This document shows, one piece after another, positions 23,300 to 35,400 of a stretch of DNA of 64,000 nucleotides; the first letter of the stretch is position 1, and the number at the start of each line of letters is the position of its first letter. The stretch lies in the NCBI GenBank assembly GCA_030737835.1, contig CM060850.1, positions 16,922,690 through 16,986,689 on the forward strand, given 5' to 3'. Position numbers and translations under genes: made by a program. The notes beneath the pieces were generated by a model. The model searched no databases. It was not told where the DNA came from and worked only from the letters and a program-made list of their open reading frames with translations. This stretch comes from Acorus gramineus. Lineage: Eukaryota; Streptophyta; Magnoliopsida; Acorales; Acoraceae.

Positions 23300-23840
23300 A
23301 AGGGTTGGCTGGGCGCGCGTTTTGGGTCGTCTGCGTGTGTGCGCGTGCAGGCGCGCGCGCAGGCGGGCATTGGCGGGTGCAGTCGGGCGCGCAGACGCGC
23401 GCGGGCGCGTGTGCGCGAGTGAGCGGGTGCGCACGGAGTGGTCGCGCGGGTGCGCGCGGGAGTGCGCGCGAGTGCGCATGGGCGCGCGCGCGGCAGTGCG
23501 CCTGGGCATGTGCTTGGGCAGGGGACCAGTGCGCGCGCGCACGTGCGTGCGCGTGCTGGGGCATGCGCGGGGTGCTGCGCGAGGGCGCGGGCTGGACGTG
23601 CAGTGCGCGCAGGTGCGCGCGAGCGTGCGCGTGAGTGCGGCAGTGCATCTGGGCACGCGGGCAAGCGCGCGGTAGTGCGCCGATGGTGCTGGGGTGCGTG
23701 CGTGCGTACGCATTCGTGCGTGCGCGTGCGGGGGGCCATGTGTGTGGCTGCCCGAGGGTTCGGGTAGGTGTCAGGGCACTCGAACTCGCGTGCGTACGTG
23801 CATGCTTGTATGCGTGCGAGCCTGTATACATGCTTGTCCG
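23300..23840 (+). repeat. GC-rich GCGC/TGCG tract inside solo LTR copy 2
   Basis: About 540 bp dominated by GCGCGC, GTGCGCGC and CGTGCG words. It produces long fake ORFs rich in Arg, Ala and Pro on both strands. It lies within the intron-like interval between 23181 and 23915. Confidence 0.65.
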
Positions 23841-24029
23841 AGTATTGGGTATTTCTAATGTTGTCTATGTGTAAATTGTGTTGTTTCTCACCAATTGGAT
23901 GCCCCTACCTTGCAGATCTCGTCGGATGAGATGCGCGAGGTCCCGGGTTGTTAAGGTGAGTGGTTTGATTCCAATCCCCCCCCCCTCTCTGGGGATGCGC
24001 TCGTCCCGCATTGACGCGCATCGCGCATC

Positions 24030-24390
24030 GATGGGGGCCCCCTAACTAATATGTAGATATTTTGCATGCTAGGGATATACATCCATGTATCGTGTATAGG
24101 GGCCCGTACATGCCTGGACACCATGTCCTGTACTTAAAAGCCTTGATCCATGCATGATCAATATGATGTATCCATGCCACCTTAGACTTTGTATGGTAGG
24201 GATATACATCCATGTATCGTGTATAGAGGCCCGTACATGCCTGAACACTATGTCCTGTACTTAAAAGCCTTGATCTATGCATGATTAATATGATGTATCC
24301 ATGCCACATTAGACCTTGTATGCTAGGGAAATGCATCCTGACACCATGTTTCATGCTAGGAAAGCCTCGACCTATGCATGTTCCCATTTA
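24030..24390 (+). repeat. tandem block of about 125 bp in solo LTR copy 2
   Basis: TGCTAGGGATATACATCC, CCGTACATGCCTG, ACTTAAAAGCC and TGCATGATCAATATGATG recur two to three times in a row. The first two units are nearly identical. Confidence 0.7.
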
Positions 24391-26254
24391 GTTTAATTTA
24401 TTTAAATCACGATGGGATTATGTGATTATATGGTTATTAGCATGCCTTAGAGAATATTATAACCTTGTGGTTATAATATATGTTTCCCCGCATCTTAGTT
24501 ATGCACCCTGGAGGAATTCTTGAGAATTCATGACATTAGAAATGTTAGGAAGCGTTGTCGACGGATCCAAGAGGATCGCATGCGTGTGGGTAGGCTGTTC
24601 TCTTCCCTTCGTTGGATCCGTGTAGAGACTCCCCAGCGTTAGACAGGCTGTCCTGACAGAGGGCTCTCATCTATAGGTACCTCCGATGCGTCGGACTGTG
24701 TTGATCGTGGGAGTATACCAGGTAAGCTACGGATTGGAGGAGAGACTACCGGTGGACCAAGGGTGAATAGCAGCCTAGTTAGTCCCAAAAGTCCCATGTG
24801 ACCCCCAAAAGGGTGAGGGTGAGGGTGGGGTGGGTCGGCGATGTTACGACCCACTAGCTTGTGTAGTTACTCCCGTTTAGGGACTATGACTACTTTGAGG
24901 TTAATATGAGTGTGTTTGTTGTTGTTATGCATGTCCGTGATATCTCGCTGAGCGAGTATCGAGAGTGGTTGTTTTCATTTGAGTTTCGCTTTGCGAACAT
25001 GGCATCATTCTCCCCTTCGTTGGATCTGATGTAGGAACTCCCCGGCGTTGGCTATACCTGTCAGAGGACTAGGCGGAGGCCATGAGGGTGGGAGAGGCTA
25101 CCGGGGTGGACCAAGGGTGTAGAGAGGTGAGTTGAGGAGATCGGGTTGTAGATACTACCCGGGAGAGGGTTAATGAATGATGTCACGAGCGTGGAATCGT
25201 TCTCCCCTTCGTTAGATCCGTGTAGTGACATCCCCGGCGTTAGACAGGCTGTCCTGACAGAGGGCTCCCATTTGTAGGTACCTCCGATGTGTTCGGACAG
25301 TGTTGATCGTGGGAGTATACCAGGTAAGCTACGGAGCGGGGAGAGGCTATCGGTGGACCAAGGGTGTAGAGCAGTCTAAGTCTCTCCCAAAGTCCCAAGA
25401 TGTCTCCTTTCAAGAGTGAGGGTGTGGATGAGGCGAAGAAGCGTCACCTCGTGACCCATTCGTTGTTCGACCGTTCCCATAGTTGTTGGGTCCGGTCTCG
25501 TGATGGATGTTGAAGGACATCGATGGGCGATTATCTAGATGTAGATGATCCAGTAGTGTTGAGTAGACCAGTAAATCTGGGTCTCTTCGACCGACGGCAT
25601 GGTCTCTAGACCAGTAAATCCGGGTCCTTTCGACCGACGGTACGGTCTCTCCCCATAAGTCCCAAAAGACTCCCTCCGGGAGTGAGGGTGGGGGTGAGGT
25701 TGGTCGCGCCACCGCGTGACCCTGTTATCCATTGGGTTACTACCCACGTTTTCCTTGAAAGGAAATTGATTGTGTATTGAACTATAGAATGGTGATTGGT
25801 TTTCAGCCACTCACTGAGCTTGTAGCTCACCCCTCGCATACTATTTCTTTTCAGGGCCAGTGTTGAGCGTGGAGCTGGAGCTTTCCTGTGGCGTGGTCTT
25901 ATGGGCGTAGAGCGTTCTACCGGTGGGTGGCGAGTGCGAGGCTGTCAGCATTCCTAGAGTCATTTATGCCTTGCAAATCATGCATGTGGCACAGGTTGTA
26001 TTTTCTTTGGTCTAGACTTGGCTTTCACAGGACATTGATTGTGTATTCGGGTCTGTAATAATGTTTTTGATTTACAGACATTGTTATATATTATGCTTCC
26101 GCTTTTCAGTCAGTTATCATTATCTTGCTTTGCCGCCTTGTGTATTGTTGTTGGTGTCCTTATTGACCTCAGGTATTGATAGCTGATATTATATATTTAT
26201 TATTGCCACGTCTCGGGGACGCCTGGGGCGTGACAGCGCCCACCGCGCCGGAGG

Positions 26255-26720
26255 CTAAAGCCTCAAAGGCACCCATAGCTCTTCTCTTCTCCTCCTCACC
26301 CTGGCCTCTGTGGCCTCCCTGTCAAACATCCCCACTATAGCTTCCAAAGACGCCATCACCTCTTCACTAACTCCCTCGGCCCCCACTTCTCCACTTACGC
26401 CCTCAGCTGACCGTCCGGCCTCCAAACCCGGACCTTCCGCCAATACCGATTGACCCTCACGCCTCCTCTTGCGTGTATACCCTATCAAACCACCCCCTAC
26501 CCCCGGGACAGCCCCTGAGGATGCACCCACACCTCCACCCATGCCCACCAACGGCATCTCCGCCGTTTGGGTCGTCTCTCACGCGACCCTCCTCTCCGCC
26601 CCGTCTCTCTTCGACGAGCTGGACCTCGAGGCAGCCCCCCTCTGCTCTCGGGAAGACCGGAGCCGCTTCATCATCGAAGCCGTCCTCTTCCCATTCGTCA
26701 TCTCCTCCGATTTCATGAAA
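26255..26720 (-). mobile_element. probable N-terminal part of the antisense gypsy ORF (fossil)
   Basis: Minus-strand GC-rich coding-like stretch rich in Arg, Ser, Gly and Glu, just inside the 3' LTR of the gypsy element. Its place and strand fit the beginning of the antisense plant-mobile-domain ORF. No domain of its own was recognised. Confidence 0.45.
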
Positions 26721-27551
26721 AAGAAAGCCCCAAAGGAAGCTAGGGCTTTGAAATCAAGAAGAAAGGAGTGATCTAGGGTGAATCAAAACCAAGGAAATCC
26801 AAGCTTTTTCGGTTCAAAATAAAGAAGAAGAAGTATTGGAGGGAGAGGAACCGTTTTGAAAACGTGCGGGAGAGAGAGGGTCCTTTTCGGTTATAAGGGA
26901 CCCAGTCGGCCGGCGGCTACTCGCAAGTAACCGTCTCTTGCCCGACGGCTAAATACAACTAGCCGCCCCTCCCTGCCGGCTAAACACCACTATCTGCCCC
27001 CTGCCAGCTTCTCAAATACACTTATTTTTCAAGTTTTCTAAAAACAAACAGCCATGTATTGGTTTATTTCCAAGTTTTACTTGATCAAACACAACTTTCT
27101 TGAAGTTTTACCACAATTACCAGTACCATTCAGTTCAAATTTCTTCAGTTCTGGTTCTTTTTTGGAATCTTTATTTTTCGAATGATCCAGTTCACCAAAT
27201 CAAACACACTTTTTCTTTCTTTCTGTCTGCGATATCCCCTTGATTTGCTAAGCTACCCAAGCATGGGTACTGTAGGCACAAAGAAACTGAGACCGGGCTG
27301 CTCCGTACATGATGGCTAAGAAACCCATCCGAGGGTTGGATCACTTGTTCCTTACCTTTACTCACTCTCCCACCTGGATCACTCCTTAGATAACCATTCT
27401 AGTCAAAACCCAGCCTCTGATGACCTAAATTACCTCCCTGAATGGTATTGGTCATGTGTCCTAAACCTCTTGAAGGTTGGGCTGGCCAAAATAAGGGTCT
27501 CTTTCCTTATCATCGATTGAAGTCTTTCTGTTTCACACAAAGACTTCGTTC

Positions 27552-27564
27552 GATGAGGGACAAT
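27552..27564 (+). other. polypurine tract region before the 3' LTR
   Basis: GATGAGGGACAAT directly precedes TGTAGATACCC at 27565. A purine-rich run at this place is the usual primer for plus-strand synthesis in LTR elements and fixes the left limit of the 3' LTR. Confidence 0.55.
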
Positions 27565-28441
27565 TGTAGATACCCTAATTTTGACCGTCCAAAGAAAAGA
27601 AATTTACTTCAAGTAATATTGGAAAACAACCACATTTGGACATCTAATAGGAATCAACCTCAGAAATCGAAACGGGAAACCATAAGTCCAACACTTAGAA
27701 AAATCTAAGAGCCTAGATAGGGGCGGCTACTTGAGAATAGCCGCCCCATACCAGGCGGCTAGTTCCAACTAGCCGCCCCCTTGACCGACCCCAAACCACC
27801 TTCTTGGATGGGATATAAAGCAAGCATGATTGCCGCGGATTGTCCCTTCTAGCCGCCCCATCTTAGCCGATTCATCCTTAGTAACCGACCCAAGCCACTG
27901 CTTGTCAGAGATGGGACGTTTGGCAGGTTATGATGGGGGCGGCTACCTGAGAGTAGCCGCCCCTCACTAGGCGGCTATTTCCAACTAGCCGCCCCTCACC
28001 TGGATATTGTCAGAGAACAAAGATCTAATGGGAGGTCAAATTAAGCACCTTATTATCCATTTTGATCTATTGTCCAGTGAACACTCCCCTACACCCCTTT
28101 TACTATAAATAGGGGGGGGGTCTCTAAGCATCAATAACAAAAATAGCAATCAATAACCCACAACAACCCACATTCACAATCATCAATACACACAAGCCTA
28201 TAACCCCCCCCCCCCCACACCACCATTTCAAAAACCCTTGAGAGAGAACGTGAGAGAGAAACCCATTTCCTACACCAAATCACTCTCCAAAACCCAGGTT
28301 AAACCTAGCTTAACCTCTGCCAAAACCAAATCTAAACCCTACCCAGGTTCTGCCCAAATTGAACCAGACACCAGGCGGCTACTCACAACTAGCCACCCCC
28401 CACCAGGCCGATAAATCCAACTAGCCGAACCTTCCCTAGCG
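27565..28441 (+). repeat. 3' LTR of the Ty3/gypsy element (right limit uncertain)
   Basis: Aligns with 8982-9811, including the TATA box (28104-28111), the poly-C run near 28204 and four complete hairpin pairs. Homology stops after CCCTAGC near 28441. No target duplication matching the 5' flank (GGTGGATGT) was found, so one side has been rearranged. Confidence 0.75.
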
Positions 28442-29145
28442 CGCCTCTAAAATGCCCAATGCGCCCCACCCCACATGGAAAGGTCCACCATAGGTGTCCA
28501 CCAAAACCAATTCACTAGAGTACAAAGAGCCTATCTTATAAATCCTCAATACTTTTCCTTTTTAACCGATATGGGACTATACTTTTCTTTCTTCCCCAAC
28601 CACCAAACACTTTCATTATGTTATTTGGAGAACTTTGGATTCAATTTTCTCATTCACCTAAAATTGGTTTTGAGAATGTAAATAAACGACATTCATTAAC
28701 TCAACGAGAGGAACGTAATCCAATGGGTTTTCACTAATTATAATTAGTGGAACCCAAACTCATTTTAACCCAAAATTGATCAAAACCTAAGTTTTTTCAA
28801 CTTATGCATTATTTAATATGTATATGCTTTTATGAAAAATAAAATATATCTCCAAATTATTTCGATTTGCCCCTACGTGACTCTTTCTTTTCTTTTTTTT
28901 CACGCAGCTTGCATGGTTATTTGCAGATAGGCCCCGCTGGTCCGTCGTATTTATATTTTTGGGTCTCTGACACGATACCGTCAAATTAGTTCAACGTGTT
29001 TGCTTGGTTATTTGCAGATAAGCCCACACATCATTTTATTTAGAACTAAAGTTCCTGACAAGAATCAGACACCTCTGAGATTATTTTCAGATAGCCCTGC
29101 AGTTCCCTCATATTTATAACTAGGTCCCTGATAAAAATCAGCCAC
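28442..29145. other. unassigned sequence between the gypsy element and the hAT MITE
   Basis: Contains CACCATAGGTGTCCACC and AACCGATATGGGACT-type words like those at the ends of some plant LTRs, and a perfect palindrome near 28734. From about 28915 it contains three to four degenerate units of roughly 80-90 bp with TTATTTGCAGATA(A/G)GCCC and AGGTCCCTGA. No gene. Confidence 0.35.
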
Positions 29146-29153
29146 TTCCCTTT

Positions 29154-29845
29154 TAGGGGTGCAACTCGGGCGGGTTGGGTCCGGTTTGACTTTAACCTGC
29201 ATTGCATAGAGTCCAACCCGACCCCGAGCCCGAACCCGATCTCAACTCAAAGGGTTCAACCCGAACCCGAACCCAATCTCAACCCGCGGGTTCGGGTTGA
29301 ATTAGGGCTCGGGTTTAATACTTAAAAGATCATAAAAATTATTTAATAAACAACACAATAAACTATAATTAATTAAATGTATATTCATAAAAAAAAACTT
29401 ACAAAATTCAAATAGTTTATGAATACATATTCTAAATTTTAATTAAGCTAAACATAGCTTCATCGCTTTTCAACAAAAATATAAAAAAAACTTTACCACT
29501 TGCTAAAAAATCCCTTCACTTTCAATGTTCAAATCAATTTTTACTACGTACATACACAATAAGTCTACACAAAAACAAACAAACAAACAAAAAAAATCAG
29601 ACAATATGTAATTTGGGTTTTTAGAGTTTAGTAAAATGTAGGTATGTTGTGGCAACGTAACATTTATGTTAACATGCATTGGGGGTTGGGTTCGGGTTGA
29701 GTCCGCCTAACCCGACCCCCCAACCCGAACCCGACCCGAATTGGGTTCAGGTTAGTCGGGTTGAACCCGGCAGAGAAAAACCTCAACCCAAATCCGCCCA
29801 TGAACCAGATTGTGTCTGGTTCAACCCGCCCAAGTTGCACCCCTA
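29154..29845. mobile_element. hAT-type MITE
   Basis: 692 bp with terminal inverted repeats starting TAGGGGTGCAA and ending TTGCACCCCTA, extended inward by GGGCGGGTTG/CAACCCGCCC with one mismatch between. It is flanked by a perfect 8-bp duplication TTCCCTTT (29146-29153 and 29846-29853), the size made by hAT transposases. Both ends carry subterminal arrays of AACCCGA/CGGGTTC words, and the middle is AT-rich without coding capacity. It is a non-autonomous, cleanly bounded insertion within a degenerate tandem repeat. Confidence 0.92.
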
Positions 29846-29853
29846 TTCCCTTT

Positions 29854-30374
29854 CCTCGGATATTCAAAATTTCGCCCTCAGTTTCTACCAATTTCACAAC
29901 CAGTCGTCCCCTCTCTGTGTTACAAATAGATCTCTCATTCAGATTTCTAAATTTATAACGAAGTCCCTGGTTTCAAAACATGTCTTGTCGAACTTCAAAT
30001 TTCAGAAAATTTTATTCAATTTTTTTGGACCATTAAGTAACCTATAAATTATAAAATAATATTTTAGTGTTATCATTTGAGCCCATAAAATTAATTGTGG
30101 CGAGTTTTTACTATTGTTTCAGTTTTTATTTTCATATTTACATTGATGATCATAAAATTAACTATTGGTTATCTGTTGTGTCATAAAAAGATTTAATTCA
30201 GTTTTGATAAAAAGTCTATGCTATGGAAAGTCTCTCTCTATCTGAGGATTTTGACTTCTGATAGAAAGATTTAAATCAGTTTATTGATTATTAATATGAT
30301 AAATATTATTGATTATTTGTAATTAAATATATACATAAGAAAATGGAATTTCACTATATTAAGAAATTTTATAA
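29854..30374. other. AT-rich intergenic DNA
   Basis: Continues the degenerate repeat interrupted by the hAT MITE, then AT-rich sequence up to the left breakpoint of the segmental duplication. No gene. Confidence 0.4.
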
Positions 30375-31289
30375 AATGGATACGGATATTATTCAATATC
30401 TGAAGATTCGATATCCAAAAATAAAAATCATATATCTAATATTTGAAATATGCAAAAAAAAATCAATAATTATCTAGAATAAAACATAAATATATTAGTA
30501 GACACACAATACATTACAGGGTTCTAAGTAAAAAAATAAAAAAATTAAAAACTCATACTAATACTAAAGATATTAATATTCTGATGTAAAAAATAATAAT
30601 ATAATAAATTTCAGATACATATATTTTTTAGATTGGATGCCATCGTATCCATATCTGATCTGAAAAATTTCAGATACGGATTCAGATTTTCAGATATTGG
30701 ATAATTTCTAAATTTTTTAATACGAATTCAGAATGGATTCAGATATTTTTCAAACAATTAACAAGCTTATTTGTTGTATACTTTATTCATATGTACATTA
30801 TCTTTGCCGGGACCAAATGCAAATATTGCTAGAGTCCCATGTTTGTATAGTACAATTTTGATCTAGTTATGTGTTAACACATGGTTTTGATCATAACAAG
30901 TGATCAAATGGTATATTTTGGCATTAAATAAGATTTCGAAGGTATACAAATAAATATGTGATTTACAATTGCATAAAAATAATTAGCATGTATTTGAAGG
31001 GTATATATGCAAAAACCCCTATTATTTATTAGAAATGTTATGTGTAGTCTTTTTTTTTTTTGTTGTAATTTAGTCCACACGTATTTTAATTTTTTAAAAT
31101 ATTATACATCATCTAATGAAGTATATGCTTTTATATATATATATACATATATTCCAATGCTAGGATGGGTCCATTTGTAGAAAATAAAATTTTATAATGA
31201 AGTAAATGTTAGAAATTAGGTTTTGACCAAGTATCTTTGGAAAAAAATAACTTTGGATTTCAGTAATTATTTAAAACTCATACTTATTT

Positions 31290-31611
31290 GATTGTGTTCT
31301 CTTGTTGATGAGATAAATATAGTTTATTTACACTCTCAAAATCATTTCCGAGTCCTGAGAAGATTAGATAATCCCTAAAACATGATGAACTTGGTTAGCG
31401 GTTTGGGAAAAAATAAGTACAGTCTCGTATTGAATGTTTGAAGAACGTATGATTGCGTTCTCTCGTTGATGAGATAAATATAGTTTATTTACACTCTCAA
31501 AATCATTTCCGAGTTCTGAGAAGATTAGATAATCCCTAAAACATTATGAACTTGGTTAGTGGGTTGGGGGAAAAAAAAACTACAGTTTTGTATCGAATGT
31601 TTGAAAAATGT
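31290..31611 (+). repeat. two tandem copies of a 161-bp unit
   Basis: Units starting GATTGTGTTCTC at 31290 and GATTGCGTTCTC at 31451 share GATGAGATAAATATAG and AAGATTAGATAATCC. The same pair is at 56101 and 56261 in unit D, so the tandem duplication is older than the B/D duplication. Confidence 0.85.
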
Positions 31612-32460
31612 ATGGTGTGACATAAGGTGTGCCTCAAGGGGCACCCCACTTTTGTGAAGGGGGAGGACCTACCATGATGTGGGTTTGACCATCAACATGC
31701 ACATGTATTTGGCACTGACCATCAACCTGGTTGTAACCGTTGTAGTTCTATATATGTGGGTGCAATGGTGGGACACTCAGACGTTACAAATTCAAATTCT
31801 CTTACCTTAGTTAAGGGTTGTGTAGTGCACCCGACTTTTGTAGGGTGGGAGGCCCTACCATGATTTGGGTTTAAGGGTTGATACACGCAGTCTGTTTTGT
31901 ATTCTCATATGCTATGATAACATAATATATATTGTAATATTATAGTGTATGAGGTTTTATTATAGTGGATGACCTAAATTTTTTTTAATTATAAAATAAT
32001 ATATTGCTGTATCTATGTGTATACTTCATTTCATATAACAGCATGCACTTTAAAAGGTGAGTGTATGATTTTTAAGAAAAAGTAAAACGAGATGAAATGT
32101 AATTGGGGCTGCAATGAGGATTACGTGTATCCTTTTCCTTTGGGTTTTGGCTCATGAACACTCACGCTCCAGCTTTCACCCGGATTGCATGCACGAAATT
32201 AATATTTTGGTCTTAAATTATTTAAATTTTGGTTGATGTCCATTTTGAACTTCCTGATATCTTTTTCTTTCCATTCTGTTTACAACTAATTCATATTGGA
32301 TTATTTTCTAATCCTATTATGACCCAGTTGTAACCCTTGTTGTTATGAAAGGGTGTAACAGAAAAAGGAAACTCAGCCTTACAAATTCAAATTTTCTAAA
32401 TTTAGTGAGAAGGGTTATAAAGGCACCCACTGTTGTGAAGGGGAGCGGATTTAACAGCGC
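31612..32460 (+). repeat. two copies of a dispersed repeat of about 300 bp (SINE-like?)
   Basis: Segments near 31635-31875 and 32140-32460 share AAGGGTGTAA, TTACAAATTCAAATT, GGGCACCCCACT, TGTGAAGGGG and CTACCATGATGTGGGTTTG. Relatives are in the array at 43425-44215 and in unit D. ATTCAAATTC preceded by GTGGGTGCAATGGTGGG faintly recalls the B and A boxes of tRNA-derived SINEs, but no poly-A tail or target duplication was found. Confidence 0.45.
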
Positions 32461-35400
32461 TGTTAGTTATTTTCCCTAACAAAACCACTACATAATATAT
32501 ATTTTACACCCTTTGGCATGTTTTTTTTATTTAAAAATATAATTTGCCGGGCTTGCCACTTCTTTGTATTAAATATAATTAAAATCTTAGACTCTGATCA
32601 TTTTTACCAACAAAAACTCAGTCCACACATGTTTTTATTTAAAAAAATAGTAAACATCAGCTAATGATGTATATGCTTTAAAAAAATTCGAGTTGAATTA
32701 ACTCATTATTAGTAAGTATAACGAGTATATATATCGTCTAACGAGATATATGCTTCATTGGATTTCTTACGAGGTATATAAAACTGTATTTTGGATTGTA
32801 AAAAAAAAAAAAAAAGAGTGTAACAACGCCCTAAATAGAAAGAAGTACATGCCCAATAACCCATGGAAACAATAGAGGAGGGAAAGAAAAAAAAGAGGGG
32901 GAGAAGAGGGGAGGAAGGGAAGGGAATTCCAGAGAAGCTTAGGTAGGAGATTTACCCAATAGCACAACGGAATCCCCAAGCAAGCGCAGCTACAAGGCGA
33001 CCAACAAACTCTGTCCATCTCCACATGCACCCTTTGTCCAAGGCATGTTAGGACACACACATACACACTAGTTATATACACCTGCCAAATGCAGGTGAAT
33101 GTAAATGTACCATATTTACTATAATATTGATAGTAACAACACAACATAGATGAAATATTTATAGAAAATTAAACTATCCAAAAAACTCATTCCATTTAAC
33201 ATACAAGGTAATATATTTGTATATCATGTAATGCATATTTTCTATATTTAATAAAAATAATGTAACTAATCTTTATAAAATTCAATTGAGATAAATTTAT
33301 TGAATATCTTTAACTTTGAATTATCAACATTTGAATATTCAATTCAGATAGATTTAACAAATATTTTTAATTTGAATATATTGATACGATTTACTCAAAT
33401 CTGATTTTAAAATCTTCAAATATATTTATGATTCATCTAAATCTAATTTGAAATCTTAAATTTTGAAAACAATTACTAAATTTTTTAGAGAGTACAAAAA
33501 CATGAATGAAAAAATTCGTCACTAAATTTAGATGTTTCCTTTTCTATCATTGAATTTTCTATATCTATAAGTCAGAACACATTATATAAACATGTGAATG
33601 ATATGTGTACAAATCACTATAAATTGAAATAAATTTTTTTTAGTTTTTCTAATATTTTTTTTTGTACTTACGAAAAGGATTTACAGAGTCGGCATACGTT
33701 TCACGCTTGCGAAGTACTGGTACATGGCCTTTATCATTATACTACTCCACATTGTATATGTAATTCCAATTAACCTTGCAAAATAGGTTGGTATATATGT
33801 TGATGGGATTTTGAGTTTCATTAACCTTTTTTGTATATTTTTTGTTGGTTGGTGTCTCCTTGAGTGTAAGATGAAACTATAATTCCAATAATATGCAAAG
33901 ACAACATTGTCCCATTTTCTCAACTAATAACTCTTGAGTTGGACAATATGGTTTTGTTTTTTTAATATGATTTAACAAATAATTCACCTCTGTCCTCTTA
34001 CTCCTGTTTAAATATTGTCTATTTTTATAAAATAAAAATGATTGTATTTTTCCTATAAAAAAATAAATAATTAGTCTCAATCTTTGAAAAAGTTATGTAT
34101 GTAATGTAGAGATGTTGATTGTTGATATTCGACGAGATGCATAAAAGAATTTTATTTGAATATTTTTGTTTGATTTTCACTAATATATATTAGGGCAGCG
34201 AAACAGTATTAATGATTTGCATGAAATTAAATTTGTATAGCTAATGCGTCAATTAATTTGCATAAAAAATATCAGGTTAATAATCGGTCATAAAAATAAC
34301 AAAAATTGTAAAAACTTAATACTTATTAAATAAAGTACCAGATGCCGTTATAAAAAAAGTACCAGATGCATACTCCTATACATTTCTATATTATATTCTC
34401 CATAACTATACAATTGATATGAATAATATGAAATTTTATAATTAAAAATTCAAAATTTCATTCCATTTAGTATATATGATAAAAAAAATTGAAGAAAATG
34501 TAATTATTTTTTGATATATAATAAAAATAACGTAATAATTTTTTTATAGAATTCAATTAAGATAAATTTAATGAATGTCTTTAATTTTTTATTCTGAAAA
34601 TTTTAACATAAATAAGATTTGCTTAAATGTGATTTTGAAATCTTAAAATTATATTTGTGATTTACCTAAATCTGATTTAAAATCTTAAATTTTTAATAAA
34701 TATAATATATATAATTACTAAATTTATGGGAGAGTAGTGAAGGAAACTAAAAAGTTGGGGTACTTTCCCCTTAATAATAAAGTAATAGATTATTATAGTG
34801 GTGGCCGTGTTGCCATAGATTGCATGATAAGAATAAATTAATCTTAAAAAAAAAAAGATAAGAACAAATTAAAGGTTATGAAAATAGATTTGATGAAATT
34901 TTACTATTAAAGGACCATGAATTCCATGTATTTCCTTTTATTTCATTGAGTTTTCTTACTTTGTAAGTGTACAAACCAATGTCAATGGATTTTTCAGTTT
35001 TTCAGTTATTCTAAGATTGTCTTTTTTCTTCCTTCTTCTTCTGTGTGTTTATGAAAAAGATCTATAAAGTTGTTTTAAACTGGTATATGGTCTTTATGAC
35101 TATGCTTCTCCATATTGTTTTAAACTATATGTAATTCTAATTATTCTTGCAACATGAATGTATGTACATGTTGATGGGTTTTTTTTTTTGAGTTTTGTAG
35201 ACCCTTTTTTTTGGCATACTTTGGGACACGTTGATACAGTTTTTTTTTTAATTAGTCTATGATAAGAACTATAATTCCAACAGTATGCAAAGATGGCATT
35301 ATATTGTTCCATTTTCCAAACTCTTAAATTCTTGAATTGGAGTGCTGTTTTGTTTTACATGTAATTTTATTAACAAATATCTTGCTGCAATCTTTGGAAA

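Larger units (their letters stand above)
22366..26235 (+). mobile_element. solo LTR, long GC-island family, copy 2
   Basis: Begins TGTTGTGCCTGTG and ends GGGGCGTGACA, like copies 1 and 3. The flanks are GCGCA (22361-22365) and GCGCC (26236-26240), a 5-bp duplication with one difference. It contains splice-like signals at 23181, 23915, 23955 and 25854, a GC-rich tract at 23300-23840, and the tandem TGTCCTGACAGAGGG and GAGGGTGAGG blocks at 24645-25710. It lies inside the antisense ORF region of the older gypsy element and so is younger than it. Confidence 0.8.
8982..28441 (+). mobile_element. Ty3/gypsy LTR retrotransposon with antisense plant-mobile-domain ORF (fossil, nested)
   Basis: Plus-strand element bounded by related LTR sequences (TGTAGATACCC start at 8982 and 27565). 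In order: 5' LTR, gag (about 14.1-15.1 kb), a proline-rich stretch, the tail of integrase (to 17217), a long noncoding part, an antisense plant-mobile-domain/coiled-coil ORF (19.7-21.8 kb, with its likely N-terminal part at 26.3-26.7 kb), a purine-rich tract and the 3' LTR. Two solo LTRs of another family are nested inside and make up about 7.5 kb of the span. Very little protease, reverse-transcriptase or RNase H sequence is recognisable, so it is broken and probably non-autonomous. The LTRs differ by several per cent by eye, so the insertion is not recent. The layout suggests the Tat-type lineage, in which antisense extra ORFs are known. Confidence 0.8.

Noticed and set aside
22918-23831. 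Minus-strand ORFs of 273, 190 and 141 codons and plus-strand ORFs above 100 codons, rich in His/Arg/Ala/Pro
   Set aside because: They overlap in many frames in a GC-rich repetitive tract inside a solo LTR; stop codons are rare there because of composition. No domain or codon pattern supports a gene.
9130-28425. CRISPR-like array of palindromic repeats
   Set aside because: The hairpins are irregularly spaced over 19 kb, lack spacers of constant length and lie in a plant retroelement.
32767-33147. 126-codon minus-strand ORF with hydrophobic C-terminal half
   Set aside because: AT-rich intergenic DNA; the equivalent place in unit D does not keep the frame intact over this length, and the end is a poly-A/poly-T run.
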